From contig CAYROO010000006.1 in NCBI GenBank assembly GCA_964425915.1, positions 1-64,000 on the forward strand: DNA of 64,000 bases, read 5' to 3'. The position numbers and the translations under genes are program-made. Source of the DNA: Polycyclovorans sp964425915 (GTDB lineage Bacteria; Pseudomonadota; Gammaproteobacteria; Nevskiales; Nevskiaceae). Positions 34,056-43,261 of the stretch are shown here, piece by piece. Position 1 is the first letter of the stretch. Every line of letters starts with the position of its first letter. The notes under the pieces were generated by a model. The model was not told where the DNA came from. It was given only the letters and a program-made list of their open reading frames with translations, and ran no database searches.

Positions 34056-36818
34056 TTAGCGCAGCGAGCCCGGAATCGTCCAACCGGCCCACCAGGCATC
34101 CGCCTGCGCGGTACCCGGCTTCACCGCACCGATGAAGTCAGTGCTGTCAAAGACGAAGCCGGAGCCGTTGTTGACCGGCGCAATCACGGTGCCGGAGCCC
34201 AGGGTCGCCGCTGGCTGAGTAAGGGCGTAGGCGGCGTCAGTCATCAGCGTGGCGGAGCCCGCATTGACTGCTGTGTCCGCGGTGCGCGCATTGGTGTAGA
34301 ACATGGACTGGCCACAGTCCCCCAGAACGTTGGTCAGGCTGACGTTGGAGAACGAATCCACGCCCGGCACACCGTCGGTGTTCGAATCGTCAATCCGGAT
34401 GCAACCGGTATCAAAGCCGATCACCGCCGAATTGAAGATGCCCACCGTCAGCGAGCCGCGGAGACGCATCCCGGGCTGCTGCGCGCCGGTCGCATTCACC
34501 ACATTGCCACCCAGCAACAGCACGTTGGCGATGACCGCGTCGGTCTGCGGCACGAAGTCCGCATCGGAGCTGTTCGCCTCGATGCCGCGCGGATCGTTGC
34601 TCCCCGCCGGCGCCGCGTTGTTGCTCTTCTGCACCAGGGCGTACTGAATGTTGCCCTTGTAGCCCTCGTCAAAGTCGATGTCATCGTCGTCATTGCCGGT
34701 CAGCACCAGGTACTTGGCATTGACCGTTCCGCCGAACCACTCGACGCCGTCATCCTGGTTATTGTGGACTTGGATGTACTCAATGTCGGTGCCGTGACCC
34801 ACACCCTGAAGCGTCAAACCGTTGATCTCGTTGTTCGGGCCCGCAATCAGGCCACCTTCCGCAATTCGCACGAAACGCAGCGAGCCACTGTCGTCCGCCG
34901 GATCGTTGCCGCCGAAGACACCGACGAAGTCGCCGCCCTCGCCTTCCACATTGCAGATCGTGCCGGCACCGAAGCAGGCACCGGTGTTACCCGGACCAAA
35001 CTGCGGAGCAAAGCCCTGAATCACGATCCCGCCCCATTCGCCAAAGTTATCGAAATCGGCGTCGAGGCTGCTGAAGGTGATCGGCGCAGAGCGCGAGCCC
35101 TCGGCCACCAGCTTGGATCCGCGGGTCACCAGCAACACGCCGTCATCGAACGCCTTGACGTTGACGCCAGGACGAACCGTGAGGGTCACGCCGGCCGCCT
35201 TAATCGCATTGACGCCAGCCTGGTCAGCAACCACGACGTTGCCTTCGCCCACCTTCACCACGCCATCGAGACGCCACTCGACGCCCTGGACAAACACATA
35301 GTCCTGGTCGATGGTGCCGGACACCGTGCACACCGTGTTGCCAGAATTGCAGCTGACAAACGAGGCGGGCTCAACCGTCTCCACAACCTCACCCAGCGAA
35401 CCCGGAATGATCCAGCCATTCCACCAAGCGCTGGCGGCCGGCGTCCCCGGCGCGACGGCACCCACGTAGTCGGTCTGATCAAACATGAAGCTGGAGCTGC
35501 CCACGGCCGTGATGTTGGTGGGTGCACCCAGCTGCGCCGAAGCTTCATTAACCGCAAATGCAGCGTCAATCGACAGCGAGGCGTTACCAGAATTCACTTC
35601 CGTGTCGGCAGTGCGCGCGTTGGTGTAGAACGCAGATGCACCGCAATCGCCCAGGACATTGGTCAGACTGACGTCGGAGAATGAGTCAACCCCTGGAATA
35701 CCGTCGGTGTTCGAGTCGTCGATGCGCACACACCCGGCATCGAAGCCTAAGACGGCTGAGTTGAAGATCTGCGTGGTCAGCGAGCCGCGCAGACGCATGC
35801 CCGGTTGCTGAGCGCCAGGCGCGTTGACCACGTTACCGCCGAGCAGCAGCACGTTGGCAATCACCGCGTTGGTCTGAGGGACGTAGTCGGCGTCCGAGCT
35901 GTTCGCTTCGATCGCGCGCGGGTCATTACTGCCGGCAGGCGCCGCATTGTCGCTCTTCTGCACGATCGCGTACTGGATGTTGCCGACGTAACCCTCGTCG
36001 TAGTCGATGTCATCGTCATCGTTACCGGTCAACACCAGATACTTGACGTTGACCGTACCACCGAACCATTCAACGCCGTCATCCTGATTGTTGTGGACCT
36101 GGATGTACTCGATGGTGGTGCCATGACCCACACCCTGCAGGGTGAGGCCATTGATTTCATTGTTGGGCCCGGCGATCAGGCCGCCCTCCGCGATGCGCAC
36201 ATAGCGCAGCGTGCCACTGTTGTCGGCCTCGTCGTTACCACCGAACACGCCGACAAAGTCACCGCCTTCGCCCTCGACATTGCAGACCGTGCCCGAACCG
36301 AAGCAAGGACCGGTATTGCCAGGCCCAAACTGCGGGGCAAAGCCCTGGATCACGATACCGCCCCATTCGCCGAAGTTATCGAAATCGGCATCCAGACTGC
36401 TGAAGGTGATCGGCTGGGACGCGGTACCGTTGGCAACCAACTTGGAGCCGCGAGTGACCAGCAGAACAGCATCATCGAAGGCCTTGATGCTAAGGCCAGC
36501 GGGGATCTCCAAGGTCACGCCGGCTGCCTTGATGGCATCGGCAGCCGCCTGGTTGGCGACCGTCACATTGCCGGCGCCGACACGCACAACGCCGTCAAGG
36601 AACCAATTCTTGGTGGCATCGAGGGTGTAGCTCTCATCGACATTGCCCGAAAGGGTGCAGTCGTTGCCGATGCAGGACACAAAGTCCGGCGTCGGGGTCG
36701 GGGTTGGCGTCGGGCTGGGGCTCGGGCTGGGGGTCACGCCACCACCACCACCACCGCCGCAGGCGGAAAGCACCACGCCGGCAAGGCATGCTGCAGAGAT
36801 AAGCTTGAGGTCACTCAT
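34056..36818 (-). CDS. Large lipoprotein made of two tandem beta-helix-like repeats
   Basis: I do not know a characterised homologue. The ATG at 36818 (GGTGA upstream) gives 920 aa. A lipobox LSAC puts the lipidated Cys at residue 20. A Gly7 stretch and a Pro/Ser/Thr linker (to about 45) follow, then two near-identical units of about 430 residues (46-475 and 487-920). Each unit has three cysteine pairs, the segment GEWGGIVIQGFAPQFGPGN and DDGVEWFGGTVN. An acidic patch NDDDDIDxDEGY could bind calcium, and WxxGWxIPGSL closes the unit. Strand-rich, solenoid-like sequence suggests a parallel beta-helix at the cell surface. It lies between a TonB-dependent receptor and its motor genes, so a role in capturing or processing the receptor's substrate is likely but inferred. 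Confidence 0.85.
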   Translation of the reverse strand: MSDLKLISAACLAGVVLSACGGGGGGGVTPSPSPSPTPTPTPTPDFVSCIGNDCTLSGNVDESYTLDATKNWFLDGVVRVGAGNVTVANQAAADAIKAAGVTLEIPAGLSIKAFDDAVLLVTRGSKLVANGTASQPITFSSLDADFDNFGEWGGIVIQGFAPQFGPGNTGPCFGSGTVCNVEGEGGDFVGVFGGNDEADNSGTLRYVRIAEGGLIAGPNNEINGLTLQGVGHGTTIEYIQVHNNQDDGVEWFGGTVNVKYLVLTGNDDDDIDYDEGYVGNIQYAIVQKSDNAAPAGSNDPRAIEANSSDADYVPQTNAVIANVLLLGGNVVNAPGAQQPGMRLRGSLTTQIFNSAVLGFDAGCVRIDDSNTDGIPGVDSFSDVSLTNVLGDCGASAFYTNARTADTEVNSGNASLSIDAAFAVNEASAQLGAPTNITAVGSSSFMFDQTDYVGAVAPGTPAASAWWNGWIIPGSLGEVVETVEPASFVSCNSGNTVCTVSGTIDQDYVFVQGVEWRLDGVVKVGEGNVVVADQAGVNAIKAAGVTLTVRPGVNVKAFDDGVLLVTRGSKLVAEGSRSAPITFSSLDADFDNFGEWGGIVIQGFAPQFGPGNTGACFGAGTICNVEGEGGDFVGVFGGNDPADDSGSLRFVRIAEGGLIAGPNNEINGLTLQGVGHGTDIEYIQVHNNQDDGVEWFGGTVNAKYLVLTGNDDDDIDFDEGYKGNIQYALVQKSNNAAPAGSNDPRGIEANSSDADFVPQTDAVIANVLLLGGNVVNATGAQQPGMRLRGSLTVGIFNSAVIGFDTGCIRIDDSNTDGVPGVDSFSNVSLTNVLGDCGQSMFYTNARTADTAVNAGSATLMTDAAYALTQPAATLGSGTVIAPVNNGSGFVFDSTDFIGAVKPGTAQADAWWAGWTIPGSLR
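34059..36683 (-). repeat. Internal tandem duplication in the lipoprotein gene (two units of about 1.3 kb)
   Basis: Unit 1 spans 35394-36683 and unit 2 spans 34059-35360, joined by a 33-bp linker. Long stretches are identical at protein level (for example both contain SSLDADFDNFGEWGGIVIQG). Synonymous differences at DNA level are frequent, so the duplication is not very recent. Confidence 0.85.
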
Positions 36819-36958
36819 GTCAAAATCACCATGGGTCAAATTTCAGGGTTGCTGCCTGTGTCACCACTTGCGCATGTCCATGCGCTGCCTCATCCGCAGG
36901 CCCAATCCCGACCTGCACTACCAAAATGGACCGCTCGCTACGGCCCAACGCGCCCGCG

Positions 36959-39900
36959 CTAGATCGCGAAATCCCACGAGTAGCCCAGGGAGAAACTCAC
37001 GCCTTCCTTCCACGACTCCACAACGCGCCCGTCCTGGGTGAACTCGATGGGCTCATCCAACAGGTTCTGGATACGCAGCTTGATGGTCGACGCCGGGGTC
37101 AAGCCCTTCTCATAGTTGAAGTTCACGGTGGCGCGCCCGGCCTCCATGATGTTGCCGAGCTGACCGCGCGCGACGCGGTCGATGCGGTCATCAAAGTAAT
37201 TGACCAGCAAAGTGAACTTCTGGTCACTGGGGAAGTGGTCCAGGCTCAACTGCAGGTTGGCCAGGAAAGGCGATTGACCCTGCAAGTCGCGTTTCGCGGT
37301 GCCTTCCTGCTGGGCGGCTGCCTCAGTCAACGTGGTTTCCGAGTCAATGAACGAAACGTTGGCCCCGACACCCGCTGAGTAGTCATCCCACTCCAGGAAA
37401 GACTTGTTCAGGTCCAGTTCGATTCCGGAGACCTTGGCTTCGGCACCATTGGAGAACGACAGTGCGTTGGCGGCGCCGCCACTGGCAGAGGGGATGGTGA
37501 TCTCGAGCGGGTCATCGATGCGCTTGTCGAACAGCGCGAGGGAGACACTGTCGTTATCGCCAAAGTAATACTCGGCCCGGATGTCGAAATTATCGATCAG
37601 CGACGGCAGACACTCGGTCTGGGTGGTCGACTGACAGCCACCAATAAACAGACGGTCGTTCTCGTCGAAGAAGCGGGACTGCGAAATCTCGGTGATATTC
37701 GGGCGCGACACCGTGTTGCTGTAACCGAAGCGCAGCTGCACCGACTCGATCGGACGGTAGACCAGCGCCAGCGACGGCAGCAGTTCGTTGGACTCCAGGG
37801 TGGTGGGCACCGCGGTCGTGCTGTTCGGATACTTCACGTCGACCGTGTAGTCGTCCTGGCGGACCCCGACGATCGCGGTCCACTCGCTGCCGTAGTTCAC
37901 TTCGGTTGAGACGTACCCCGCGACAGACTCCTGATCAGCGATGTACGTATCGGTGGAGGCGGTAAGGTTGCGGAGCCGGACGCGGTCTTCCTCGAAATTG
38001 ATCGGGATCAGAATGTCCTCGATGTTCTGGTCGAGCGGCGGCTGACGCGAGCCGATCACCTGGAAGCCGACACGAATCAGCTCGACATCGCGCTCACGGG
38101 TGTTGCTCAATGCGCCGAAGCGCACGTTGCCAAAGACCTTGCCCGCATCAAAGGGAATCTGATAGTCCAGCCCCAGGTCGAACCCGTCTTCTGTCAGATC
38201 CGAGTAGCTGCGCTGAACCGATCCGACGTCGAGCAGCGGCCCGCGGTAGTTATAGCTGCGACGATCGGGCGCATACCGGCTGGTCTGCGACAGACCTGCA
38301 CGCCAACTCAGCTCATGGGCTCCGTCGAAGAACTGCTGCTTGCCTTCGAACTGCTGCGCCAGAAACTCGCGCTCGATCCAGTCGAGGATGGTTTCATTCA
38401 GCCCCTGACTCTCGACCTTGTCAGTACCCACCTCGTTGGTGGTGCGATCTTCAGTATCGCGAAGGACGATGGTGCGGCTGGAGACTTCCCAACCCGCGGC
38501 CGCTTCGTAGCCGGCGAACAGATAACCATTCAGGGCGACGCGACGCTTGCTCCGCTGACGGTCTGCAAGGCGGGTCACGCTGTCAACGAAGGCGTCCTGG
38601 TCGGTTTCGCTCGACTGCCCATAGGAGGCAGATCCATAGACCCCAAGGGTGCCGCCCGACAGGTCAAACAGGTTGCCGAGGCTGTAGGACAGATCGAAAT
38701 CCGGACCCGCCGTTTCGGTGCGACTGTTGTAAATATTGGGGAGTGCGCTGGCCGCGGCTGCGGCGACCGGCTGCTCGACGCAATTCTGCTGCCCCTGCAC
38801 CTGGCAGATGGTGACGTTGCTGGTGCCGTTGTTGGTGACCTGGCGCACCAGTCCTGGCAGCTCACGGATCCCGTCATCGTAGCCAAAGGCGTCACTGCCG
38901 CCACCCCGATAGGTGAGGAAGTCATCGCCGGTCACGCCAGTGGTGTAGCCGAGTGACCCGCTGAGACTGTTGACATAGCCGTCCGGCATGCCACGGGTCG
39001 AAATCTTGATGATGCCGCCGGTGGTGTCGCCGGGAAGGTCACCCGAGAACGTCTTCTGAATTTCGATGCCGCCGAGGATGTCCGACGGGAACAGGTCCAG
39101 CTGGACATCACGACGAAACGGATCGGTGCTGGGCATCAGGTTGCCGTTGAGCGTCGCCGCGATGTAGCGACCATCCAACCCACGCACCACAGCGTAGCGA
39201 CCATCCGTGACCGAGACGCCGACCAAGCGCTTCAGTGTGGCGGCGACATCGCTGTCACCGAACCGCAGCAGGTCGTCGATGCTGATGGCATCGGTGATGG
39301 CCACCGAGAACTTCTCAAGATCAGTGGCGTTCTCGGTCGGCTTGTAGGTGCCCATGACCACTACTTCTTCATCGGCGGTCGCGCTCAGCGCGGCCACGCC
39401 ACCGGTTTCGCCCGGCACCAGCGGCGACAGCTTGATGTTGGTGGCCAGCCCGATGTTGGCCACCACCCGCAGATCGCCGCGTTCGAGCCGGTCATAGTCC
39501 GGATGACTGACCACCAGGGTGTAAACCCCCCGGGGCAATGCCAATTCGAAGGTGCCGTTGGGACCCGTTACGGTTTCCACCTCGGCCTCCAGCACCGACA
39601 CCCGTGCGTCGGCCACCGGCGTACCGGCAGGATTGCGAATCTCGCCTCCGATGGTGCCCGTTTCCGCTAGGTCGCCCGGCGCAGCGTTCTCGTCGAAGGT
39701 CGACAGGGTGAATTCGGGTGGCGTCGCGAAGTCGGTAAAGGTGGCGCTCAGCTCGGCGCTCTCGCCCTTTGCCACGCTGAAACTGTAGTCCGCCAGCGGG
39801 ATACCGTTCTTGAGGAACTGCACCTTGTGCTTACCAGCGGTGATCGGAGCCGAGGCCTCTCCCAAGGCTCCGGTTTCGCCCACCAGACTGCCGTTAAGTT

Positions 39901-40024
39901 CGATTTCTACGCCCTTGAACGGGCGGTTCTGCAGGAACGCATTGACCAGCAGCTCGGCCGCCTGTGACACGCCAGCAAACGACAAGGCCGCAGCCAACAC
40001 CAGAACTTTGGAAAACTGCTTCAT
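36959..40024 (-). CDS. TonB-dependent outer-membrane receptor with N-terminal carboxypeptidase-regulatory-like domain
   Basis: The ATG at 40024 gives 1021 aa with a signal peptide ending GVSQA (22). Residues 23-105 form a strand-rich PEGA-like module. Residues about 122-200 form a carboxypeptidase-regulatory-like module (TIGGEIRNPAGTPVADARV). A TonB-box-like DEEVVVMG lies at 218-225, followed by the plug (RLVGVSVTDGRYAVVRGLDGRY) and a large beta-barrel ending in an aromatic strand (GYSWDFAI). The ligand cannot be read from sequence; heme or siderophore signatures are not evident. The promoter region has three direct repeats of the PhoB-box type (40148-40176). It is followed by the tandem-repeat lipoprotein and a full set of TonB motor genes. 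Confidence 0.93.
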   Translation of the reverse strand: MKQFSKVLVLAAALSFAGVSQAAELLVNAFLQNRPFKGVEIELNGSLVGETGALGEASAPITAGKHKVQFLKNGIPLADYSFSVAKGESAELSATFTDFATPPEFTLSTFDENAAPGDLAETGTIGGEIRNPAGTPVADARVSVLEAEVETVTGPNGTFELALPRGVYTLVVSHPDYDRLERGDLRVVANIGLATNIKLSPLVPGETGGVAALSATADEEVVVMGTYKPTENATDLEKFSVAITDAISIDDLLRFGDSDVAATLKRLVGVSVTDGRYAVVRGLDGRYIAATLNGNLMPSTDPFRRDVQLDLFPSDILGGIEIQKTFSGDLPGDTTGGIIKISTRGMPDGYVNSLSGSLGYTTGVTGDDFLTYRGGGSDAFGYDDGIRELPGLVRQVTNNGTSNVTICQVQGQQNCVEQPVAAAAASALPNIYNSRTETAGPDFDLSYSLGNLFDLSGGTLGVYGSASYGQSSETDQDAFVDSVTRLADRQRSKRRVALNGYLFAGYEAAAGWEVSSRTIVLRDTEDRTTNEVGTDKVESQGLNETILDWIEREFLAQQFEGKQQFFDGAHELSWRAGLSQTSRYAPDRRSYNYRGPLLDVGSVQRSYSDLTEDGFDLGLDYQIPFDAGKVFGNVRFGALSNTRERDVELIRVGFQVIGSRQPPLDQNIEDILIPINFEEDRVRLRNLTASTDTYIADQESVAGYVSTEVNYGSEWTAIVGVRQDDYTVDVKYPNSTTAVPTTLESNELLPSLALVYRPIESVQLRFGYSNTVSRPNITEISQSRFFDENDRLFIGGCQSTTQTECLPSLIDNFDIRAEYYFGDNDSVSLALFDKRIDDPLEITIPSASGGAANALSFSNGAEAKVSGIELDLNKSFLEWDDYSAGVGANVSFIDSETTLTEAAAQQEGTAKRDLQGQSPFLANLQLSLDHFPSDQKFTLLVNYFDDRIDRVARGQLGNIMEAGRATVNFNYEKGLTPASTIKLRIQNLLDEPIEFTQDGRVVESWKEGVSFSLGYSWDFAI

Positions 40025-40147
40025 GCGAACTCGGTCCGGGTCAAAAAAGATGAGGCGCGGCTGCGTCAGTACCTCGCATCGCCACACGAACCGGAAACTC
40101 GATCCGTGAAGCGCCGCCAAAGGCTAGGCAGCCAGCGTCGCTATCTT

Positions 40148-40176
40148 GTGAAAGTTGCGTGACAGCTTCGTGACAG
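40148..40176 (-). promoter_or_regulatory. PhoB box (three direct repeats, 11-bp period) upstream of the TonB-dependent receptor
   Basis: On the minus strand CTGTCAC (40170-40176), CTGTCAC (40159-40165) and CTTTCAC (40148-40154) are each separated by 4 bp. The known PhoB half-site is CTGTCAT/C with this spacing. A further CTGTCAC (40188-40194) is 18 bp away and out of phase. The receptor start is 124 bp downstream. No near-consensus -10 is seen; AAGATA (40142-40147) is possible. Confidence 0.8.
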
Positions 40177-40292
40177 CCGAGCGGTTTGTGACAGCCATTC
40201 GCACGCCGCCGGCATCCCCGGATGCAGCTGAATCCAGTAGAGTCGGCCCCCTACTGCGTGTCGTCCGCGACACCCTCCACCGGAGTCCCGCC

Positions 40293-40634
40293 ATGCCCCC
40301 TTCCGATCTCGTCACCAAACACTGCGTCCCATGTGAGGGCGGCATTCCCGCACTGGACCTGGCCGCAGCCACACGGCTGCGCCAGCAGCTGCATAGCCGC
40401 TGGAAAATCACGCATCAGGGGGAACGTATCGAAGCGATGTTTCAGTTCGACGACTACTGGCGCACTGCGGCCTTCGTCAATGCCGTGGCGTGGATTGCCC
40501 ACACCGAAGACCACCATCCGGACATCAGTTTCGGCTACAACACCTGCAAGGTGCAGTTCTGGACCCACGCGGTGAACGGGCTCACCGAAAACGACTTCAT
40601 CTGTGCCGCCAAAGTGGACGCTCTGCTGCCCTAG
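40293..40634 (+). CDS. phhB: Pterin-4a-carbinolamine dehydratase
   Basis: PhhB dehydrates 4a-hydroxytetrahydropterin formed by phenylalanine hydroxylase, and recycles the cofactor. The ATG at 40293 gives 113 aa, with the family core EAMFQFDDYWRTAAFVNAVAWIAHTEDHHPDISFGYNTCKV. The two catalytic histidines are in the DHHPD motif. No phenylalanine hydroxylase gene is adjacent. It is divergent from the receptor gene, and its stop shares the palindrome CTAG (40631-40634) with the recR stop, so the two convergent genes end on the same four bases. Confidence 0.95.
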   Translation: MPPSDLVTKHCVPCEGGIPALDLAAATRLRQQLHSRWKITHQGERIEAMFQFDDYWRTAAFVNAVAWIAHTEDHHPDISFGYNTCKVQFWTHAVNGLTENDFICAAKVDALLP

Positions 40635-41233
40635 TCCACCAGCGGTTGGCGGCGGCTCAGCGCATGGGCCAGCGTGCTGCCGTCGACATATTCCAGTTCG
40701 CCGCCCATGGGGATGCCGTGCGCCAGACGGCTTACGCTGACGCCGGCACGCCGGGCCATATCGGCCAGATGGTAGGCGGTGGCTTCGGCCTCCACCGACG
40801 GGTTGAGCGCGATGATCAGCTCGCGCACGCCATCCGCCAGCTGCGCCGCCAGGCGGTCCAGTCCCAGCTGCTCCGGCCCAATGCCATCCAGCGGTGACAA
40901 CCGCCCCATCAGCACAAAGTAGCGCCCGCGATAGTCGGCGTGGCGATCAATGGCCACCAGGTCGGCAGGAGTTTCGACCACGCAGAGCTGCCCTGTGGCG
41001 GTCCGCTGCGGGCTGCAGTACTGACAGTCCTCGCCTTCGCAGAACATCCGGCAGCGCTCGCAGCGCCCCACGCCTTGCAACGCGTCTGTCAGTGCGCGCG
41101 CCAGGTGGTCGGCACCTTCCCGGTCCCGATCCAGCAGGTGAAAGGCCATCCGTTGCGCCGACTTCGGCCCAACACCGGGCAGCCGCCGCAGGGCCTCGAT
41201 CAGGCGGGACAGCCGGGGCGAGTACGGGCTCAT
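40631..41233 (-). CDS. recR: Recombination mediator RecR
   Basis: RecR works with RecO and RecF to load RecA on gapped DNA. The 200-aa protein has the helix-hairpin-helix LPGVGPKSAQRMAFHLL, the four-cysteine zinc motif CERCRMFCEGEDCQYC, and a Toprim domain (CVVETPADLVAIDRH and onward). It is the last gene of the dnaX-ybaB-recR cluster, 7 bp after ybaB. Confidence 0.98.
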   Translation of the reverse strand: MSPYSPRLSRLIEALRRLPGVGPKSAQRMAFHLLDRDREGADHLARALTDALQGVGRCERCRMFCEGEDCQYCSPQRTATGQLCVVETPADLVAIDRHADYRGRYFVLMGRLSPLDGIGPEQLGLDRLAAQLADGVRELIIALNPSVEAEATAYHLADMARRAGVSVSRLAHGIPMGGELEYVDGSTLAHALSRRQPLVD

Positions 41234-41240
41234 GAAAACC

Positions 41241-41564
41241 TTAGAGCCCGAGGTTCATCCCAGGTGGAAGCGCCATTCCGCCGGTGGCGGCGCGCATCTT
41301 GTCGGCGGAGGTGGACTCGACTTTCTGGCTGGCATCGTTGATCGCGGCCGCAATCAGGTCTTCCAGGAACTCCTTGTCTTCGGCGAGCGCGTCGGGGCTG
41401 ATCTCCACCTTGCGCGCCTGGTACTTGCCGGTCAGCGTGACCTTGACCAGGCCCGCCCCGGACTCGCCGGTGATCTCCATGCGCGCCACCTCTTCCTGTG
41501 CGCGCTTGAGGTTGTCCTGCAACTGCTGCGCCTGGCGCATCATCTGGGCAAGAGGGCCTTTCAT
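41241..41564 (-). CDS. ybaB: Nucleoid-associated protein YbaB/EbfC
   Basis: This is a small DNA-binding dimer of the tweezer-like YbaB family. The 107-aa protein begins MKGPLAQMMRQAQQLQDNL and shows the conserved LVKVTLTGKYQARKVEISPDALAEDKEFLEDLIAAAINDA, ending GGMALPPGMNL. It is located between dnaX and recR as in most gammaproteobacteria. Confidence 0.97.
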   Translation of the reverse strand: MKGPLAQMMRQAQQLQDNLKRAQEEVARMEITGESGAGLVKVTLTGKYQARKVEISPDALAEDKEFLEDLIAAAINDASQKVESTSADKMRAATGGMALPPGMNLGL

Positions 41565-41593
41565 CGGATCACGTTCTCCTGAAGGTGAAAAAA

Positions 41594-43228
41594 CTAGGGA
41601 CTCGGCCGTACCGAGCCGCGGCGGATGGTGGCACCGAACTGCTGCTGCAGGGCCTGCAGGGTCGGGTCGGCCTTCAGCCGCGATTCTGCCTCCCGCTGCT
41701 GGATGGCGGCGGCGGCCGCGTGCAGGCGTGCGGGTGTCTGCTGTAGCGCCGCTTCGGCCAGGGTCACCTTGACTGTGACGGGCTGGCCACGATGCCGCGT
41801 CAGGGCTTCACCGAGCGCGCGACTGCGCTCCTCGGTGAGCAGGTGCGAGACCGCCGGGTCGAGCCGCAGGTGCACCTGATCGCCGGCATCCTCGGCCACT
41901 TCGCTGTTGCGCGCCAGGCTCTTGGTGAAGGCTTCCAGCCCGAGGGCTTCGACGGTTTGCGCCCAGCCTTCGGCATCGTCGGCGCGGGCGGTGTCGGGTG
42001 CAACAACCGCCGGCGCGGCGGGGTTCGGCATCAATGCGGCCGGCGCGGCGGCAGGTGGCGGCGCGGACGGGGCCGCGCCAGCTGTGGCGCGGGGGGCGGG
42101 CGCGCCCCGCCGGCCGGCGCCTGGGCTGGGCGGGCCACCCTCATCCGACTCCGGCTGAAACGCGAGCATGCGCAACACCGTCATTTCGAAGCCGATCCTG
42201 GGATCCGGGCTCCAGGCGAGATCGCGGCGGCCCAGCACCACGATCTGATAATAGAGCTGCAGCAACTCCGGGTCTGCGCCGTCAGCCAGGGCCAACAGGT
42301 CGGCCTCATCATCATCGCTGCGGGTCTCGGGCAATTGTTGCACCAAGGCCATGCGTTGCAGGACGGTGGCCAACTCGTCCATCAGTGCCGCGTAGTCCGG
42401 GGACAGCGCTTCCAGCTGATTCAGCTGCGCGGCCAGCTGTGCACGGTCATCGGCCATCAGGGCCTGCAGCAGCGGCCACAGCAGCGCGCGCCCTGCGGTG
42501 CCCAGCAGCGCCTCCACCGCATCGGCTTGTAGCGCACCACCACCGGCGAAAGCGATCGACTGGTCGAGCAAGGACAAGCCATCCCGCATCGAACCGTCCG
42601 CTGCCCGGGCAATCGCGGTGAGGGCTGCCGCCTCGGCCTCCACCCCCTCTGCCGCCGCAATCTGATTGAGCTGTTGGCGAATCAAGGCTACCGGCAGTCG
42701 CCGCAGGCCGAACTGCAGACAACGCGACAACACCGTCACCGGCAGCTTCTGAGGATCCGTCGTGGCGAGAATGAACTTGACGTGCGGCGGTGGCTCTTCC
42801 AGCGTTTTCAGCAGCGCGTTGAACGCGCCCTTGGAGAGCATGTGCACCTCATCGATCAGGTATACCTTGTACCGGCTGCGCGCAGGTGCGTACTGCGCGT
42901 TCTCGATGATCTCGCGAATATTGTCGACGCCGGTGTTGCTGGCGGCATCGATCTCCAGCATATCGACAGCGCGCCCTTCATCGATCTCGCGGCAACTGCT
43001 GCAGACCCCGCAGGGCTGGCTGGACACGCCGGTATCACAGTTGAGCCCCTTGGAGATGATGCGCGCAAGCGTGGTTTTGCCCACGCCGCGTGTACCCGTG
43101 AGCAGAATCGCCGGGTGCAGCCGATCCTGGTTGAGGGCATGGGTCAGGGCCTGCACCACCGGCCCCTGGCCAAGCACGTCCTCAAAGCGGCGGGGACGCC
43201 ATTTGCGGGCGAGGGCGAGATAGCTCAT
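41594..43228 (-). CDS. dnaX: DNA polymerase III subunits gamma/tau
   Basis: DnaX is the ATPase of the sliding-clamp loader and also links polymerase cores. The ATG at 43228 starts MSYLALARKWRPRRFEDVLGQ and gives 544 aa. Walker A is GTRGVGKTTLA, a zinc motif follows (CDTGVSSQPCGVCSSC), and Walker B lies in YLIDEVHML. After residue 360 the linker is Pro/Ala-rich, then a tau-like C-terminal domain. I see no A-rich slippery site of the kind that makes the short gamma form in E. coli, so probably only one product is made. Confidence 0.97.
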   Translation of the reverse strand: MSYLALARKWRPRRFEDVLGQGPVVQALTHALNQDRLHPAILLTGTRGVGKTTLARIISKGLNCDTGVSSQPCGVCSSCREIDEGRAVDMLEIDAASNTGVDNIREIIENAQYAPARSRYKVYLIDEVHMLSKGAFNALLKTLEEPPPHVKFILATTDPQKLPVTVLSRCLQFGLRRLPVALIRQQLNQIAAAEGVEAEAAALTAIARAADGSMRDGLSLLDQSIAFAGGGALQADAVEALLGTAGRALLWPLLQALMADDRAQLAAQLNQLEALSPDYAALMDELATVLQRMALVQQLPETRSDDDEADLLALADGADPELLQLYYQIVVLGRRDLAWSPDPRIGFEMTVLRMLAFQPESDEGGPPSPGAGRRGAPAPRATAGAAPSAPPPAAAPAALMPNPAAPAVVAPDTARADDAEGWAQTVEALGLEAFTKSLARNSEVAEDAGDQVHLRLDPAVSHLLTEERSRALGEALTRHRGQPVTVKVTLAEAALQQTPARLHAAAAAIQQREAESRLKADPTLQALQQQFGATIRRGSVRPSP

Positions 43229-43261
43229 GCCGGGTCGTCTCAATGGGCTTCAGAATGAGTT

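Noticed and set aside
40188..40194. Fourth CTGTCAC upstream of the receptor as part of the PhoB box
   Set aside because: It lies 18 bp from the next repeat, out of the 11-bp phase, so it is not counted as part of the same box.
41594..43228. Programmed frameshift in dnaX producing a short gamma subunit
   Set aside because: No A-rich slippery heptamer is visible in the reading frame.
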